A DNA stretch of 64,000 bases from Strigamia acuminata (Eukaryota > Arthropoda > Chilopoda > Geophilomorpha > Linotaeniidae), in contig OX442316.1 in assembly GCA_949358305.1 (NCBI GenBank), positions 248,001-312,000 of the forward strand. Reading direction: 5' to 3'. The notes under the pieces are model-generated. The model did no database searches. It was not told where the DNA came from and saw only the letters and a list, made by a program, of their open reading frames with translations. This document shows positions 1 through 10,766 of the stretch, one piece after another. Numbering within the stretch: the first letter of the stretch is position 1; every line of letters starts with the position of its first letter. A program made the translations under genes and the position numbers.

Positions 1-1794
1 AATAGACTTTTGATCTCATCACAGTTGACTTAGCACAAACACCACAAGACCAATGTCTCTGAACGTTCAGAAATAGTGTTTAAACCTTAGTAGAAGGCTC
101 CAATGTAAGTTTTAGAAACATTCAACCGATGATTTGGGAGAATAGACTTTTGATCTCATCACAGTTGACTTAGCACAAACACCACAAGATTAATGTCTCT
201 GAATATTCAGAAATAGTATTTAAACCTTAGTAGAAGGCTCCAATGTAAGTTTTAGAAACATCCAACCAATGATTTGAGAGAATAGACTTTTGATCTCATC
301 ACAGTTGACTTAGCACAAACACCACAGGTCCAATGTCTCTGAATGTTCAGAAATAGTGTTTAAACCTTAGTAGAAGGCTCCAATGTAAGTTTTAGAAACA
401 TCCAACCAATGATTTGGGAGAATAGACTTTTGATCTCATCACAGTTGACTTAGCACAAACACCACAAGACCAATGTCTCTGAACATTCAGAAATAGTGTT
501 TAAACCTTAGTAGAAGCCTTCAATATAAGTTTTAGCAACACCCAAGCATTAAATTTTGAAAAAAAAATTTTGAGCTTATTTCACATCGCAGTTGACTTAG
601 CACAAACACCACAAGACCAATGTCTCTGAATGTTCAGAAATAGTGTTTAAACCTTAGTAGAAGGCTCCAATGTAAGTTTTAGAAACATCCAACCGATGAT
701 TTGGGCGAATAGACTTTTGATCTCATCACAGTTGACTTAGCACAAACACCACAAGACCAATGTCTCTGAATGTTCAGAAATAGTGTTTAAACCTTAGTAG
801 AAGCCTTCAATATAAGTTTTAGCAACACCCAAGCAATAAATTTTGAAAAAAAAATTTTGAGCTTATTTCACATCGCAGTTGACTTAGCACAAACACCACA
901 AGACCAATGTCTCTGAATGTTCAGAAATAGTGTTTAAACCTTAGTAGAAGGCTCCAATGTAAGTTTTAGAAACATCCAACCAATGATTTGGAAGAATAGA
1001 CTTTTGATCTCATCACAGTTGACTTAGCACAAACACCACAAGACCAATGTCTCTGAACGTTCAGAAATAGTGTTTAAACCTTAGTAGAAGGCTCCAATGT
1101 AAGTTTTAGAAACATTCAACCGATGATTTGGGAGAATAGACTTTTGATCTCATCACAGTTGACTTAGCACAAACACCACAAGATTAATGTCTCTGAATAT
1201 TCAGAAATAGTATTTAAACCTTAGTAGAAGGCTCCAATGTAAGTTTTAGAAACATCCAACCAATGATTTGAGAGAATAGACTTTTGATCTCATCACAGTT
1301 GACTTAGCACAAACACCACAGGTCCAATGTCTCTGAATGTTCAGAAATAGTGTTTAAACCTTAGTAGAAGGCTCCAATGTAAGTTTTAGAAACATCCAAC
1401 CAATGATTTGGGAGAATAGACTTTTGATCTCATCACAGTTGACTTAGCACAAACACCACAAGACCAATGTCTCTGAACATTCGGAAATAGTGTTTAAACC
1501 TTAGTAGAAGCCTTCAATATAAGTTTTAGCAACACCCAAGCATTAAATTTTGAAAAAAAAATTTTGAGCTTATTTCACATCGCAGTTGACTTAGCACAAA
1601 CACCACAAGACCAATGTCTCTGAATGTTCAGAAATAGTGTTTAAACCTTAGTAGAAGGCTCCAATGTAAGTTTTAGAAACATCCAACCGATGATTTGGGC
1701 GAATAGACTTTTGATCTCATCACAGTTGACTTAGCACAAACACCACAAGACCAATGTCTCTGAATGTTCAGAAATAGTGTTTAAACCTTAGTAG
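1..1794 (+). repeat. 994-bp seven-monomer higher-order repeat
   Basis: Bases 1-800 recur at 995-1794 with very few differences (for example CATTCAG near 484 against CATTCGG near 1478). The period of 994 equals five 140-bp plus two 147-bp monomers. Private variants travel with the repeat: AGATTAATGTCTCTGAATATTC occurs at 188 and 1182, and CACAGGTCC at 324 and 1318. After about 1795 the second copy continues with a different monomer type, so it is incomplete. Confidence 0.85.
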
Positions 1795-4114
1795 AAGGCT
1801 CCAATGTAAGTTTTAGAAACATTCAACCGATGATTTGGGAGAATAGACTTTTGATCTCATCACAGTTGACTTAGCACAAACACCACAAGACCAATGTCTC
1901 TGAATGTTCAGAAATAGTGTTTAAACCTTAGTAGAAGGCTCCAATGTAAGTTTTAGAAACATTCAACCGATGATTTGGGAGAATAGACTTTTGATCTCAT
2001 CACAGTTGACTTAGCACAAACACCACAAGACCAATGTCTCTGAATGTTCAGAAATAGTGTTTAAACCTTAGTAGAAGGCTCCAATGTAAGTTTTAGAAAC
2101 ATTCAACCGATGATTTGGGAGAATAGACTTTTGATCTCATCACAGTTGACTTAGCACAAACACCACAAGACCAATGTCTCTGAATGTTCAGAAATAGTGT
2201 TTAAACCTTAGTAGAAGGCTCCAATGTAAGTTTTAGAAACATCCAACCAATGATTTGGGAGAATAGACTTTTGATCTCATCACAGTTGACTTAACACAAA
2301 CACCACAAGACCAATGTCTCTGAACGTTCAGAAATAGTGTTTAAACTTTAGTAGAAGGCTCCAATGTAAGTTTTAGAAACATCCAACCAATGATTTGGGA
2401 GAATAGACTTTTGATCTCATCACAGTTGACTTAGCACAAACACCACAAGTCCAATGTCTCTGAATGTTTAGAAATAGTGTTTAAACCTTAGTAGAAGCCT
2501 TCAATATAAGTTTTAGCAACACCCAAGCAATAAATTTTGAAAAAAAAATTTTGAGTTTATTTCACATCGCAGTTGACTTAGCACAAACACCACAAGACCA
2601 ATGTCTCTGAATGTTCAGAAATAGTGTTTAAACCTTAGTAGAAGGCTCCAATGTAAATTTTAGAAACATCCAACCGATGATTTGGGAGAATCGACTTTTG
2701 ATCTCATCACAGTTGACTTAGCACAAACACCACAAGACCAATGTCTCTGAATGTTCAGAAATAGTGTTTAAACCTTAGTAGAAGGCTCCAATGTAAGTTT
2801 TAGAAACATCCAACCAATGATTTGGGAGAATAGACTTTGATCTCATCACAGTTGACTTAGCACAAACACCACAAGACCAATGTCTCTGAATGTTCAGAAA
2901 TAGTTTTTAAACCTTAGTAGAAGCCTTCAATGTAAGTTTTAGCAACATCCAAGCAATGATTTGGGAGAATAGACTTTTGATCTCATCACAGTTGACTTAG
3001 CACAAACACCACAAGACCAATGTCTCTGAATGTTCAGAAATAGTGTTTAAACCTTAGTAGAAGGCTCCAATGTAAGTTTTAGAAACATTCAACCGATGAT
3101 TTGGGAGAATAGACTTTTGATCTCATCACAGTTGACTTAGCACAAACACCACAAGACCAATGTCTCTGAATGTTCAGAAATAGTGTTTAAAACTTAGTAG
3201 AAGGCTCCAATGTAAGTTTTAGAAACATCCAACCAATGATTTGGGAGAATAGACTTTTGATCTCATCACAGTTGACTTAGCACAAACACCACAAGACCAA
3301 TGTCTCTGAACGTTCAGAAATAGTGTTTAAACCTTAGTAGAAGCCTTCAATATAAGTTTTAGCAACACCCAAGCATTAAATTTTGAAAAAAAAATTTTGA
3401 GCTCATTTCACATCGCAGTTGACTTAGCACAAACACCACAAGACCAATGTCTCTGAATGTTCAGAAATAGTGTTTAAACCTTAGTAGAAGGCTCCAATGT
3501 AAGTTTTAGAAACATCCAACCGATGATTTGGGCGAATAGACTTTTGATCTCATCACAGTTGACTTAGCACAAACACCACAAGACCAATGTCTCTGAATGT
3601 TCAGAAATAGTGTTTAAACCTTAGTAGAAGGCTCCAATGTAAGTTTTAGAAACATCCAACCAATGATTTGGGAGAATAGACTTTGATCTCATCACAGTTG
3701 ACTTAGCACAAACACCACAAGACCAATGTCTCTGAATGTTCAGAAATAGTTTTTAAACCTTAGTAGAAGCCTTCAATGTAAGTTTTAGCAACATCCAAGC
3801 AATGATTTGGGAGAATAGACTTTTGATCTCATCACAGTTGACTTAGCACAAACACCACAAGACCAATGTCTCTGAATGTTCAGAAATAGTGTTTAAACCT
3901 TAGTAGAAGGCTCCAATGTTAGTTTTAGAAACATCCAACCAATGATTTGGGAGAATAGACTTTTGATCTCATCACAGTTGACTTAGCACAAACACCACAA
4001 GACCAATGTCTCTGAATGTTCAGAAATAGTTTTTAAACCTTAGTAGAAGCCTTCAATGTAAGTTTTAGCAACATCCAAGCAATGATTTGGGAGAATAGAC
4101 TTTTGATCTCATCA

Positions 4115-4118
4115 CAGT
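4115..4118. repeat. Left target-site duplication CAGT of the BEL complex
   Basis: The satellite reads TCATCACAGT and is then interrupted by the LTR start TGTTGC. The same CAGT resumes at 42212-42215 and continues as normal satellite (CAGTTGACTTAGC). The 4-bp length (5 bp if the preceding A is counted) fits BEL/Pao integration. It marks the outer boundary of everything from 4119 to 42211. Confidence 0.9.
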
Positions 4119-4230
4119 TGTTGCAAACAACGTCGAAGTATTTTAGAAATTGCATTTATTACTGTGTTTTATGTCATAATAAATATTCATAGTGTAGTGG
4201 AATTTTTGCCTAATATTTTCATTTATTGCA
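4119..4230 (+). mobile_element. Truncated 5' LTR of family A
   Basis: It matches the first 112 bases or so of the complete A LTR at 4879, with one noticed change (CGTCGAAG against CGTGGAAG). It then breaks off inside TTTATTGCATT and is fused directly to integrase-coding sequence. The rest of the LTR, the leader, gag and most of pol are missing from this copy. Confidence 0.9.
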
Positions 4231-4818
4231 TTCATCCCACCGCTTTCTCCATGGATGGGCGGAGCGTGGGAGCGCCTAGTCCGCTCTGTCAAAGATAAAC
4301 TTCGAAAGACATTGTTGCGCAGCACCGTAGACTTAGAAACTCTCCAAACTTTGGCTCTGGAAATTAGTTCAGTGCTAAATTCACGACCCTTAAGTTATGT
4401 CCCCGACAGTGTTGATGGTGGTAGAATTTTGGCACCTGAAAACTTTCTAACCGGAGGTATGCCTAAATACGTAATAAACAAACATTTGAGTGCAATTAAA
4501 AAATCCGATTTGAGAAAACTGGACATTAAACGACGCCAATTTATTTGGGAGTTCTGGAAAATTTGGAAAAAGAGTTACCTCATGCAATTGAGGAATTTTT
4601 ATGAATCCAAAGGTGATAAGTTCTTCAAAAACCCTAAAGTAGACCAAATAGTGCTTCTAGAAAAAATGGGTACTAACCCATATTTTTGGCCACTTGCCAG
4701 GATAAAAGAAATTTTTCCCGGTGAGGATGGTCAAATCCGTGTGATAAAAGTTGTGCTACCCGATGGACGTGAGTTAAAAAGGTCAGTCAAGCATGTGAGA
4801 GCCCTAGAACTTGAGTGA
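4231..4818 (+). pseudogene. Family A gag-pol fragment: integrase C-terminal part
   Basis: The reading frame runs from the FIPPLSPWMGG region to the natural stop after ALELE, about 195 codons. It contains the last catalytic acid of the integrase core (E in GGAWERLV) and the C-terminal DUF5641-like domain of BEL/Pao integrases (YFWPLARIKEIFPG and PDGRELKRSVKHVR). Everything upstream, including RT, RNase H and the first two catalytic aspartates, is gone. The junction with the LTR piece shares the 4-base CATT, which suggests an end-joining or template-switch deletion. It cannot make a working enzyme; a short product from the internal ATG at 4255 is possible but unlikely to matter. Confidence 0.9.
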
Positions 4819-5194
4819 TTTTTCTTTTGTGAATTTTTTGTGTGGTTCTCCTTCTCTGTCCTTTCGCCGGCAATTCGTTGTTGCAAACAACGTGGAAGTA
4901 TTTTAGAAATTGCATTTATTACTGTGTTTTATGTCATAATAAATATTCATAGTGTAGTGGAATTTTTGCCTAATATTTTCATTTATTGCATTTCAGGTTT
5001 TTATCTTATTAAAACATTTTTTAGTGTTTTCAGTAATTTTAGTGTCTTTTGTGTTGATATTACATTTTAATTTACTGTTATTTCAAGTGTTTTCAAAGCT
5101 TTGTGTCTTATCTCATTGATTTCTTATGCATTTTCATGATTTACGGCATTTTTAAGTACATTCGTCGAAGTGCAGTTCTGTTACGCTACACGCG

Positions 5195-5202
5195 TGACGT
5201 CA
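5195..5202 (+). promoter_or_regulatory. CRE-like palindrome TGACGTCA in the A LTR
   Basis: A perfect 8-base CREB/ATF palindrome, in the context CGCGTGACGTCATTTTTC. It is present at the same LTR position in the other A copies. Family B has only a half site there (TACGTCATTTTTCGG near 20095). A second perfect TGACGTCA lies in the leader near 6457. Binding is inferred from the motif only. Confidence 0.5.
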
Positions 5203-5949
5203 TTTTTCCATTACTAGTCTCGTTTCGTTAGAACTTCTAACGTTTCGTTCTATACTTTCCGAGTTGTTAAGAATTCTATTCACAATTGCTTTCTACTAAT
5301 TATTGTCTGCTCTTTCGACCGGTGTGCTTTATTATTGCCCAAGTGTTTTCGTTTCGTCAGTGCGAACGTTTGTTGTCGGCCTCCGCATGGGCGCGGCCGA
5401 TAATGTTCGGTTCGTGCGGCTTACGATCTATTTCAAAGTGTTGTGTTGAATAAATAGTGTGATTTTGTGCAGGAAATAACATTTCCTAATTTTATTTAAC
5501 ATTCCTTTGTGGTTTTTATAAACATTCTGTGTATCTAATTTCAAATGTACTGGTTTTACCGCCAATATGACGTTCGAGGCCGCCATGTTGGAATTTATCG
5601 GTAATTCGTTTTTATTTCAATTTGTTTACGATGTATATTGATTGAATTGATTTTACTATTTGTTTACGATGTTTTTTAACCTGAATTCTTATGTTATTTT
5701 GTGTTTTAAAGCCATTTTAAATTCAAATCTTACGGTTACGTCATCATACTTGCCTGTGATTGGCTATTGCGATCGTCTGCTACACGATCATTGTTTTGTG
5801 CTTCGTTTTCATTGTTTTACTTATTGAATCGAATTGTTATGATTAGCTTTTTTATTCACTGCATTCTTGCGGTCATTTTGATATATTACAAACTGTAATC
5901 CGTGCTAATTTCACAATTTGTCAACTTTGCCTGTATTTCGTTTTCCTCC

Positions 5950-6097
5950 GTTGCCATGACAACGGAGAATTTTGTGTCTGTATTTCGCCGCTAATCGGCT
6001 TGGCGCGTGCCATTTTCGGTATTGCGCATGTGCGGCTCCCTTGAGGGCCAATTACATTCGTGTATTTTATTCAGTTTTCATCTAACCGTTCATTAAA
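5950..6097 (+). promoter_or_regulatory. Conserved LTR promoter block: X-box, NRF1-like site, initiator, poly(A) signal (A, L1)
   Basis: In order: GTTGCCATGACAAC (5950-5963), a textbook RFX X-box inside the longer inverted repeat CTCCGTTG/CAACGGAG; TGCGCATGTGCGG (6023-6035), close to the NRF1 consensus; TATTTTATTCAGTT, with an arthropod-type initiator TCAGTT at 6071-6076; and ATTAAA at 6092-6097. The same order and spacing occur in family B (20886-21033), whose flanking LTR sequence is much more diverged. I infer that transcription starts near 6071 and that the R region ends shortly after the poly(A) signal. Confidence 0.55.
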
Positions 6098-6188
6098 GAA
6101 GTTGTTGAATTTTAGCTCGTGTTTAACTTTATTTCCGCCATCTTTTCCAATGTGTCGGGAGTAGTTAATCTCTTTTCCCCGCTGGCTT

Positions 6189-6413
6189 ATGGATAAACAA
6201 GCACTCGGATACCTTTCAACAGTGCTCTCGATTGCTTTCTCCTCATGCAACAATGGATTCGGGAGTGATTATTGTGGTTTCCAGCACGGTTTATGTACGT
6301 ACTTTGCTATACGATCATCAAATCTTAGTGGCGGGAATTTCAAACCGCAAATGCCCATTTCTTCTATATTCGTGTTGACCGACCGCAACATCGATTATCT
6401 AGTTTTTTGGTAG
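6189..6413 (+). CDS. ORF0 first part, family A (LTR-encoded), copy L1
   Basis: A 74-codon ATG frame that starts downstream of the inferred transcription start, inside the LTR, and runs past the LTR end into the leader. It stops at TAG just after a six-T run (6403-6408). Its end, VLTDRNIDYLVF, aligns in frame with VLTDRNIEYVLL of family B, where the frame continues for about 230 more codons. Here the continuation lies in the -1 frame (next entry). It may be a broken gene, a sequencing-length error in the T run, or a frameshifted product. Function is unknown. Confidence 0.4.
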   Translation: MDKQALGYLSTVLSIAFSSCNNGFGSDYCGFQHGLCTYFAIRSSNLSGGNFKPQMPISSIFVLTDRNIDYLVFW

Positions 6414-7116
6414 CCGTGACCAGGATAGCCGTTGCATTCTTTCTGTGTTTTCGTCGTGACGTCAGTGCAACGTCCGATCGTGCGTTTGGTGCGATCAACG
6501 GAATAATTTACGTTCGCGATTCGTCGTCTGCTACAAGTAGTGTCAACGTTCAACGTGACTTCAGCCACAACGAGGACAGGTACGGCGTCGAATTTGAACA
6601 ATCGTGTGCAAGCAACGGGATCTTCCGGTCGCCATATTTGGATACACAACGCGCTGCGCTGGGAAGACGATTTGCCCCTGGATTATTTGCATTTTCTTGT
6701 TTTTGGAGTTCTGTGTTTTCATTTTGGGGATTTTTATTGCATGAGGGTATTGTTTTGGGTATTCCATTGGTGTTTTTGTTGTTTCATTTGCTAGTTTTGG
6801 GGAAAATTTTAGTAAAAGTGTTTTCATACCAAATTTTGAAGTGTTTTTTCATTGCATGTTTAGTTCTCCATTATAACCGCCATAAGCGGGGGAGATTAGA
6901 TTTATTTCGAGTAGAACTGACTAGTTTCAAGTTGAATGAGCTGTCAGTAGAGTCAAAATTTAATGTTAGGAGTTATTGGCGTGTTTTGTTGCAAAACAAA
7001 CCGTCAATTGTTTTCAAAAGAGTTTATTGGCGTGCTTTGTTGCAAAACAAACCGTCAATTATTTTCAAACTGTGCAGGGTAATTGTGTCACGTTTTATTT
7101 ACGTACACAAAAACCG
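6391..7116 (+). mobile_element. Family A leader fragment with ORF0 continuation
   Basis: Internal sequence just after LTR L1. It contains the primer-site region TTGGTAGCCGTGACCAGGAT (6407-6426) and a long open frame (6407-7116 and on into the breakpoint) with no good ATG of its own. That frame aligns with the middle and C-terminal part of ORF0 in family B and includes a hydrophobic stretch with the shared motif LHEGIVLGI. At 7116 (AAAAACCG) the leader stops abruptly and inverted pol sequence follows, so gag is missing from this copy. Confidence 0.85.
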
Positions 7117-7166
7117 GAAGGGAAGGTCCCGGAAATAAACAGTCATTGAGGGAAAGTTTCCCATTC
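7117..7166. repeat. Templated filler at an inversion breakpoint
   Basis: The 45 bases at 7118-7162 duplicate 7988-8032 (AAGGGAAGGTCCCGG through AGTTTCCC), which is part of the inverted pol lying 870 bases downstream. The filler sits between the plus-strand leader and minus-strand pol, followed by a few untemplated bases. This is typical of template switching or microhomology-mediated repair. Confidence 0.85.
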
Positions 7167-8123
7167 CCGGAATAAGTCTGCAGCCAACGTTGTACTTTCA
7201 ATTCTTTTAATTTTTGTATGTCTTGACTCCACTCTTCGACTTCTTTTTTCTCTGAGTCAAGAATCTTTTCATCCCAGTTTTTTGTCCTCATCCAGATTGC
7301 TTGAACTAACAGTTTCATTTGAAGCACAACAGGAGCAATGAGTCCCATTGGATCGAATATGGAAGCCATTAATGAAACAACTTCTCGCTTTGTATTCGGA
7401 ATTTTTTCAATGGTCGGAATGTTAAACATCATGACATCTTCTGCCGTGTTCCACAATATTCCAAGCATTTTTATAATTCCTAAGTCCAAAAACTCCTCTC
7501 CTCGCATATGAAAACCTTCTTTTTTCAAATTGTTGAAGACGTCCTTGCTTGAGGTCGCCCACTTTACGAGGGGAAGCTTTCCGTCGTCTAATATCATTTT
7601 CAGTTTCTCGCAATGTGATGTTGTGTCGGCTGTAAAATCTCCTCCTGACGTCAAATCATCCATGAAGATTCCATCATCGAGTGCGTCGACTTCTTTTGCA
7701 TGAGTTTCTTCAAATTGTTTCGCTTGTTTCCTAATCGTCGCACACAAGAGGAATGGAGAAGAAATGACGCCAAATGGCACGACAATCATTCGCAGAACCA
7801 TTAGATTATTCCACAAATTTTGCCATGAGTATGGCTCTTTGAAATAGTCACGAGCGACCCACAAAAAACGTAGAAAGTTTGTTTGAGTAGGGTTGATCAT
7901 TACTTGGAGGAACGCTTGCTTAATGTCTGCTATTATTGGAATACAATAGAGACGGAATCTCACAATAACGAGTATTAAGTCTGGATTAAGGGAAGGTCCC
8001 GGAAATAAACAGTCATTGAGGGAAAGTTTCCCCTTCTTGGATGAAGACGCGTTGAACACTACTCGAAATTTCGTCGTGTCTCGATCCTCTTTGATTACAG
8101 GGTGGTGAGGTATATTGTAGGTT
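7167..8123 (-). pseudogene. Family A pol fragment, inverted: reverse transcriptase region
   Basis: On the minus strand this runs from the YNIPHHPVIKED region through RT to LQTYSG just before RNase H. Visible RT features are NASSSKKGKLSLNDCLFPGP, the first catalytic aspartate in ADIKQAF, VVPFGVISSPF, and the FMDD box (where many relatives have YVDD). The upstream edge is a 637-bp deletion relative to the copy at 32270, with a 3-base GTT overlap at 8121-8123. The deletion shifts the frame, so gag in the same copy ends with the unrelated tail KPTIYLTTL. The downstream edge is the filler breakpoint. Not functional. Confidence 0.9.
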
Positions 8124-9759
8124 TCAAATCTTGAGTGTCATTTTTACTCTGCAGTGTGACATTGAACACATCGTAGTCCGTAGCTGCTGGAGACGAATCA
8201 TTAAAACGTTGTGTGGTGGCAGAAACACTGCCGCACTTTTTAAGTTTCAGTCTTTCAACAAATTCTTTAGTGATGAACGATCGATGGCTTCCCGGATCAA
8301 TCATCCCTCGAATGCTGTGAGTTCCTCCTGATTTTGTTTTGAGGTCCGCGGTGAAGATCATTAGTTGTAGAGTCGTCGAGATTGCGCATGAAACATGTGT
8401 TGTTACTTGTGGCTCCTTCGGCTTCTCCGCAGCGCTCGTTGAATTCTTCACCTCGGATTTTTTGCATATTGTGGAATGGTGTCGCCCACCACAATGTTTA
8501 CAAGAAAATTTGACCTTGCAGTCTCCCACTCTATGCCCAGTTCTGAAACAATTAAAACACAGTCGGTTTTTCTTAACTATTTCGATTTTCGCGTTAATTT
8601 CGAAATCCTTTTTACAAGCGCCGTTTAAATGTTCATCTTCACAAAAAATGCACTTGTTTGTCTTGAAAGGCGTATTCTTGCTTTCAGATTTCGGTTCACT
8701 CTTCGTTTTTGCACTAGTAGACTGCTTGGCGTCTTGAGTAGTTGCGCACGTGGTCATTGAACCTTTCACTTTCGTTTTCTCTACGTCCGATTTTTCATTC
8801 TTGTCTTTTTTCGATTTTTCCGAGACGTTTTCAGTTCGTTCGGCCATCGCAACTTCATTCACAAAGAAATTGAGCAACGTAACAATGTTCTTATTTTGAA
8901 TTCCGTGAACTTGGTAAAATCTTAATGCCATTGAAGTTGGAAACTTGCTAATTATGTCGGGCAATAAGAAAGCTCCGGAAGTCTGAATAGGAATTTTTAG
9001 TTGCTCGAGAAGTCTAATAGTCGCAGAAATCTTTGTCAAATTTGTTTTTATCGCTTTAGTTGGATATACACTTGAAACAGCTTTTAATTCTCGAATTGAT
9101 TTTATTAACGCAGTTTGTTGGGCATCCTCATCACCAAAATGTCTTTCGAGTTCTTCTCTTGCAAGGTCGTAGGATTCCTCAATCAGGGGAAAAGTTGAGA
9201 TGAGAATTGCCGCTTCTCCAGTACACATAGTTTGTAAATACTGGAGTTTTTCAATGTTACTCAGGTCTGGATCCTTGTGTACGGAGGTCTCGAAGTTGCT
9301 TTTGAATGTTCTGTACTTCAAAATATCTCCGTCGAATTTTACGGAATCCAGTTTGGGCAGCTTCGAATTTTTTCTAAACGTTGCTGTCGCGTTCAAGGTT
9401 GTATTCTGGTTTGAGCTTGTCGACGTATTTAATCTTCCTCCCAAAGTTGGAAGTGATCGCTTTGAAATTTCGTATCTCGTGCGAAGAAGATCCACTCTTG
9501 CTTGCATAGTCTCAAGCTTGTCAATGCATTCTAGATAATAGCCGTGGTCCGAATATTCCTGTAGATCATTCAGCGCACCGACTATTCTCGTTTCTTTCGG
9601 GGTCGCAGTTTGCACCAGCGCTTCCAGTTCACCTGGATCTGCTGTCTTCTCCGATATAGACAACAAATGATTCATTGCAGTGACTTGCGACTCCCAACGT
9701 TGTTGTTGCACTTCGATTTGATCCTCAGTTAGAAGATCTCTCATTGTAGGTTCCGCCAT
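8121..9759 (-). pseudogene. Family A gag plus protease, inverted, truncated
   Basis: The minus-strand ORF starts at ATG 9759 and gives 554 aa before a stop at 8095, beyond the deletion junction. It shows a leucine-rich N-terminal region, a DUF1759-like gag core (KLPKLDSVKFDGDILKYRTF and DPDLSNIEKLQYLQ), a Lys/Ser-rich linker, three zinc knuckles (CIFC, CFNCFRTGHRVGDC, CKHCGGRHHSTIC) and the protease motif MIDPGSHRSF. The gag part is intact and nearly identical to the plus-strand copies at 15119 and 32270. The 637-bp deletion removes the end of the protease region and the pol linker. Confidence 0.92.
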
Positions 9760-10766
9760 TCTCTCTGTCCTCTCTCACAAAAAATTCGGCTGTGAAATTT
9801 GGAAAGAACAGATAAAAACGGGCATGACAATTCAACTTTGTTTTAATTTTTAAGAGAATAAACCTTGTTATTTTATCCCCTAAAAATTTCTCAATTTTCA
9901 CGGTTTTTGTTTTAACTTTAAAGAGAATAAACTTTTTTATTTTATCCCCCAAAAAGCACTCAATTTTCACGGTCCTTGGTGACACGTGAGAATTTTAGAA
10001 TATCAAATGTTTGGCCAATCGAGGATGACCAAAAATTTGAGCGGTTTTTGTGTACGTGAATAAAACGTGACACAATTACCCTGCACAGTTTGAAAATAAT
10101 TGACGGTTTGTTTTGCAACAAAGCACGCCAATAAACTCTTTTGAAAACAATTGACGGTTCGTTTTGCAACAAAACACGCCAATAACTCCTAACATTAAAT
10201 TTTGACTCTACTGACAGCTCATTCAACTTGAAACTAGTCAGTTCTACTCGAAATAAATCTAATCTCCCCCGCTTATGGCGGTTATAATGGAGAACTAAAC
10301 ATGCAATGAAAAAACACTTCAAAATTTGGTATGAAAACACTTTTACTAAAATTTTCCCCAAAACTAGCAAATGAAACAACAAAAACACCAATGGAATACC
10401 CAAAACAATACCCTCATGCAATAAAAATCCCCAAAATGAAAACACAGAACTCCAAAAACAAGAAAATGCAAATAATCCAGGGGCAAATCGTCTTCCCAGC
10501 GCAGCGCGTTGTGTATCCAAATATGGCGACCGGAAGATCCCGTTGCTTGCACACGATTGTTCAAATTCGACGCCGTACCTGTCCTCGTTGTGGCTGAAGT
10601 CACGTTGAACGTTGACACTACTTGTAGCAGACGACGAATCGCGAACGTAAATTATTCCGTTGATCGCACCAAACGCACGATCGGACGTTGCACTGACGTC
10701 ACGACGAAAACACAGAAAGAATGCAACGGCTATCCTGGTCACGGCTACCAAAAACTAGATAATCGA
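9760..10766 (-). mobile_element. Family A leader, inverted, with ORF0 continuation
   Basis: A full-length leader (about 1007 bases) between gag and the inverted LTR. The ORF0 continuation frame is open from about 10751 down to 9960 (263 codons). The T run that separates the two ORF0 parts is T5 here (A5 on the plus strand at 10750-10754), against T6 in the plus-strand copies. Two short tandem duplications, of 51 and 69 bases, are present as in the copy at 31262. Confidence 0.88.

Larger units (their letters stand above)
1..4118 (+). repeat. Tandem satellite array, left block (about 140-bp monomer)
   Basis: Head-to-tail monomers, all in one orientation; the constant core GTTGACTTAGCACAAACACC recurs at 24, 164, 304, 444, 591, 731 and 878. 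Spacing is 140 bp for the common type and 147 bp for a variant that replaces the GATTTGGGAGAATAGAC segment with an AT-rich stretch (AAATTTTGAAAAAAAAATTT) followed by TTTCACATCGCA. A 139-bp subtype lacks one T in ACTTTTGATC (for example near 2834 and 3680). About 29 monomers fit. There is no ORF of substance. Function is unknown; long homogeneous arrays of this sort usually form centromeric or other heterochromatin, which is inference here. Confidence 0.97.
4879..6390 (+). mobile_element. Family A LTR, copy L1 (1512 bp)
   Basis: The LTR starts TGTTGCAAACAACG and ends GACCGCAACA, so the termini are TGTTGC/GCAACA. It follows the pol stop by 60 bases and is followed by the leader. It is the same length as the copies at 29750 and 40700, with only a few substitutions noticed (CGACCGGTG near 5318 against CGACTGGTG; AACGTTTGTTG near 5365 against AACGTTCGTTG). 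It contains a CRE-type TGACGTCA at 5195-5202, an inverted CCAAT box (GATTGGC) at 5758-5764, AATAAA at 5449-5454, and the promoter block listed separately. The near-identity of copies points to recent homogenisation or duplication. Confidence 0.95.

Noticed and set aside
1-4118. Regular spacing of about 140 bases considered as a CRISPR array
   Set aside because: Whole monomers are repeated without unique spacers, and the surroundings are eukaryotic retrotransposons.
1-4118. CENP-B box in the satellite
   Set aside because: I found no sequence matching TTCG-four bases-A-two bases-CGGG in the monomer.
4255-4818. Complete 187-aa gene starting at ATG 4255 (also 29126 and 40076)
   Set aside because: It is an internal methionine of the integrase; the homologous frame extends upstream to the junction, and the protein lacks two catalytic residues.
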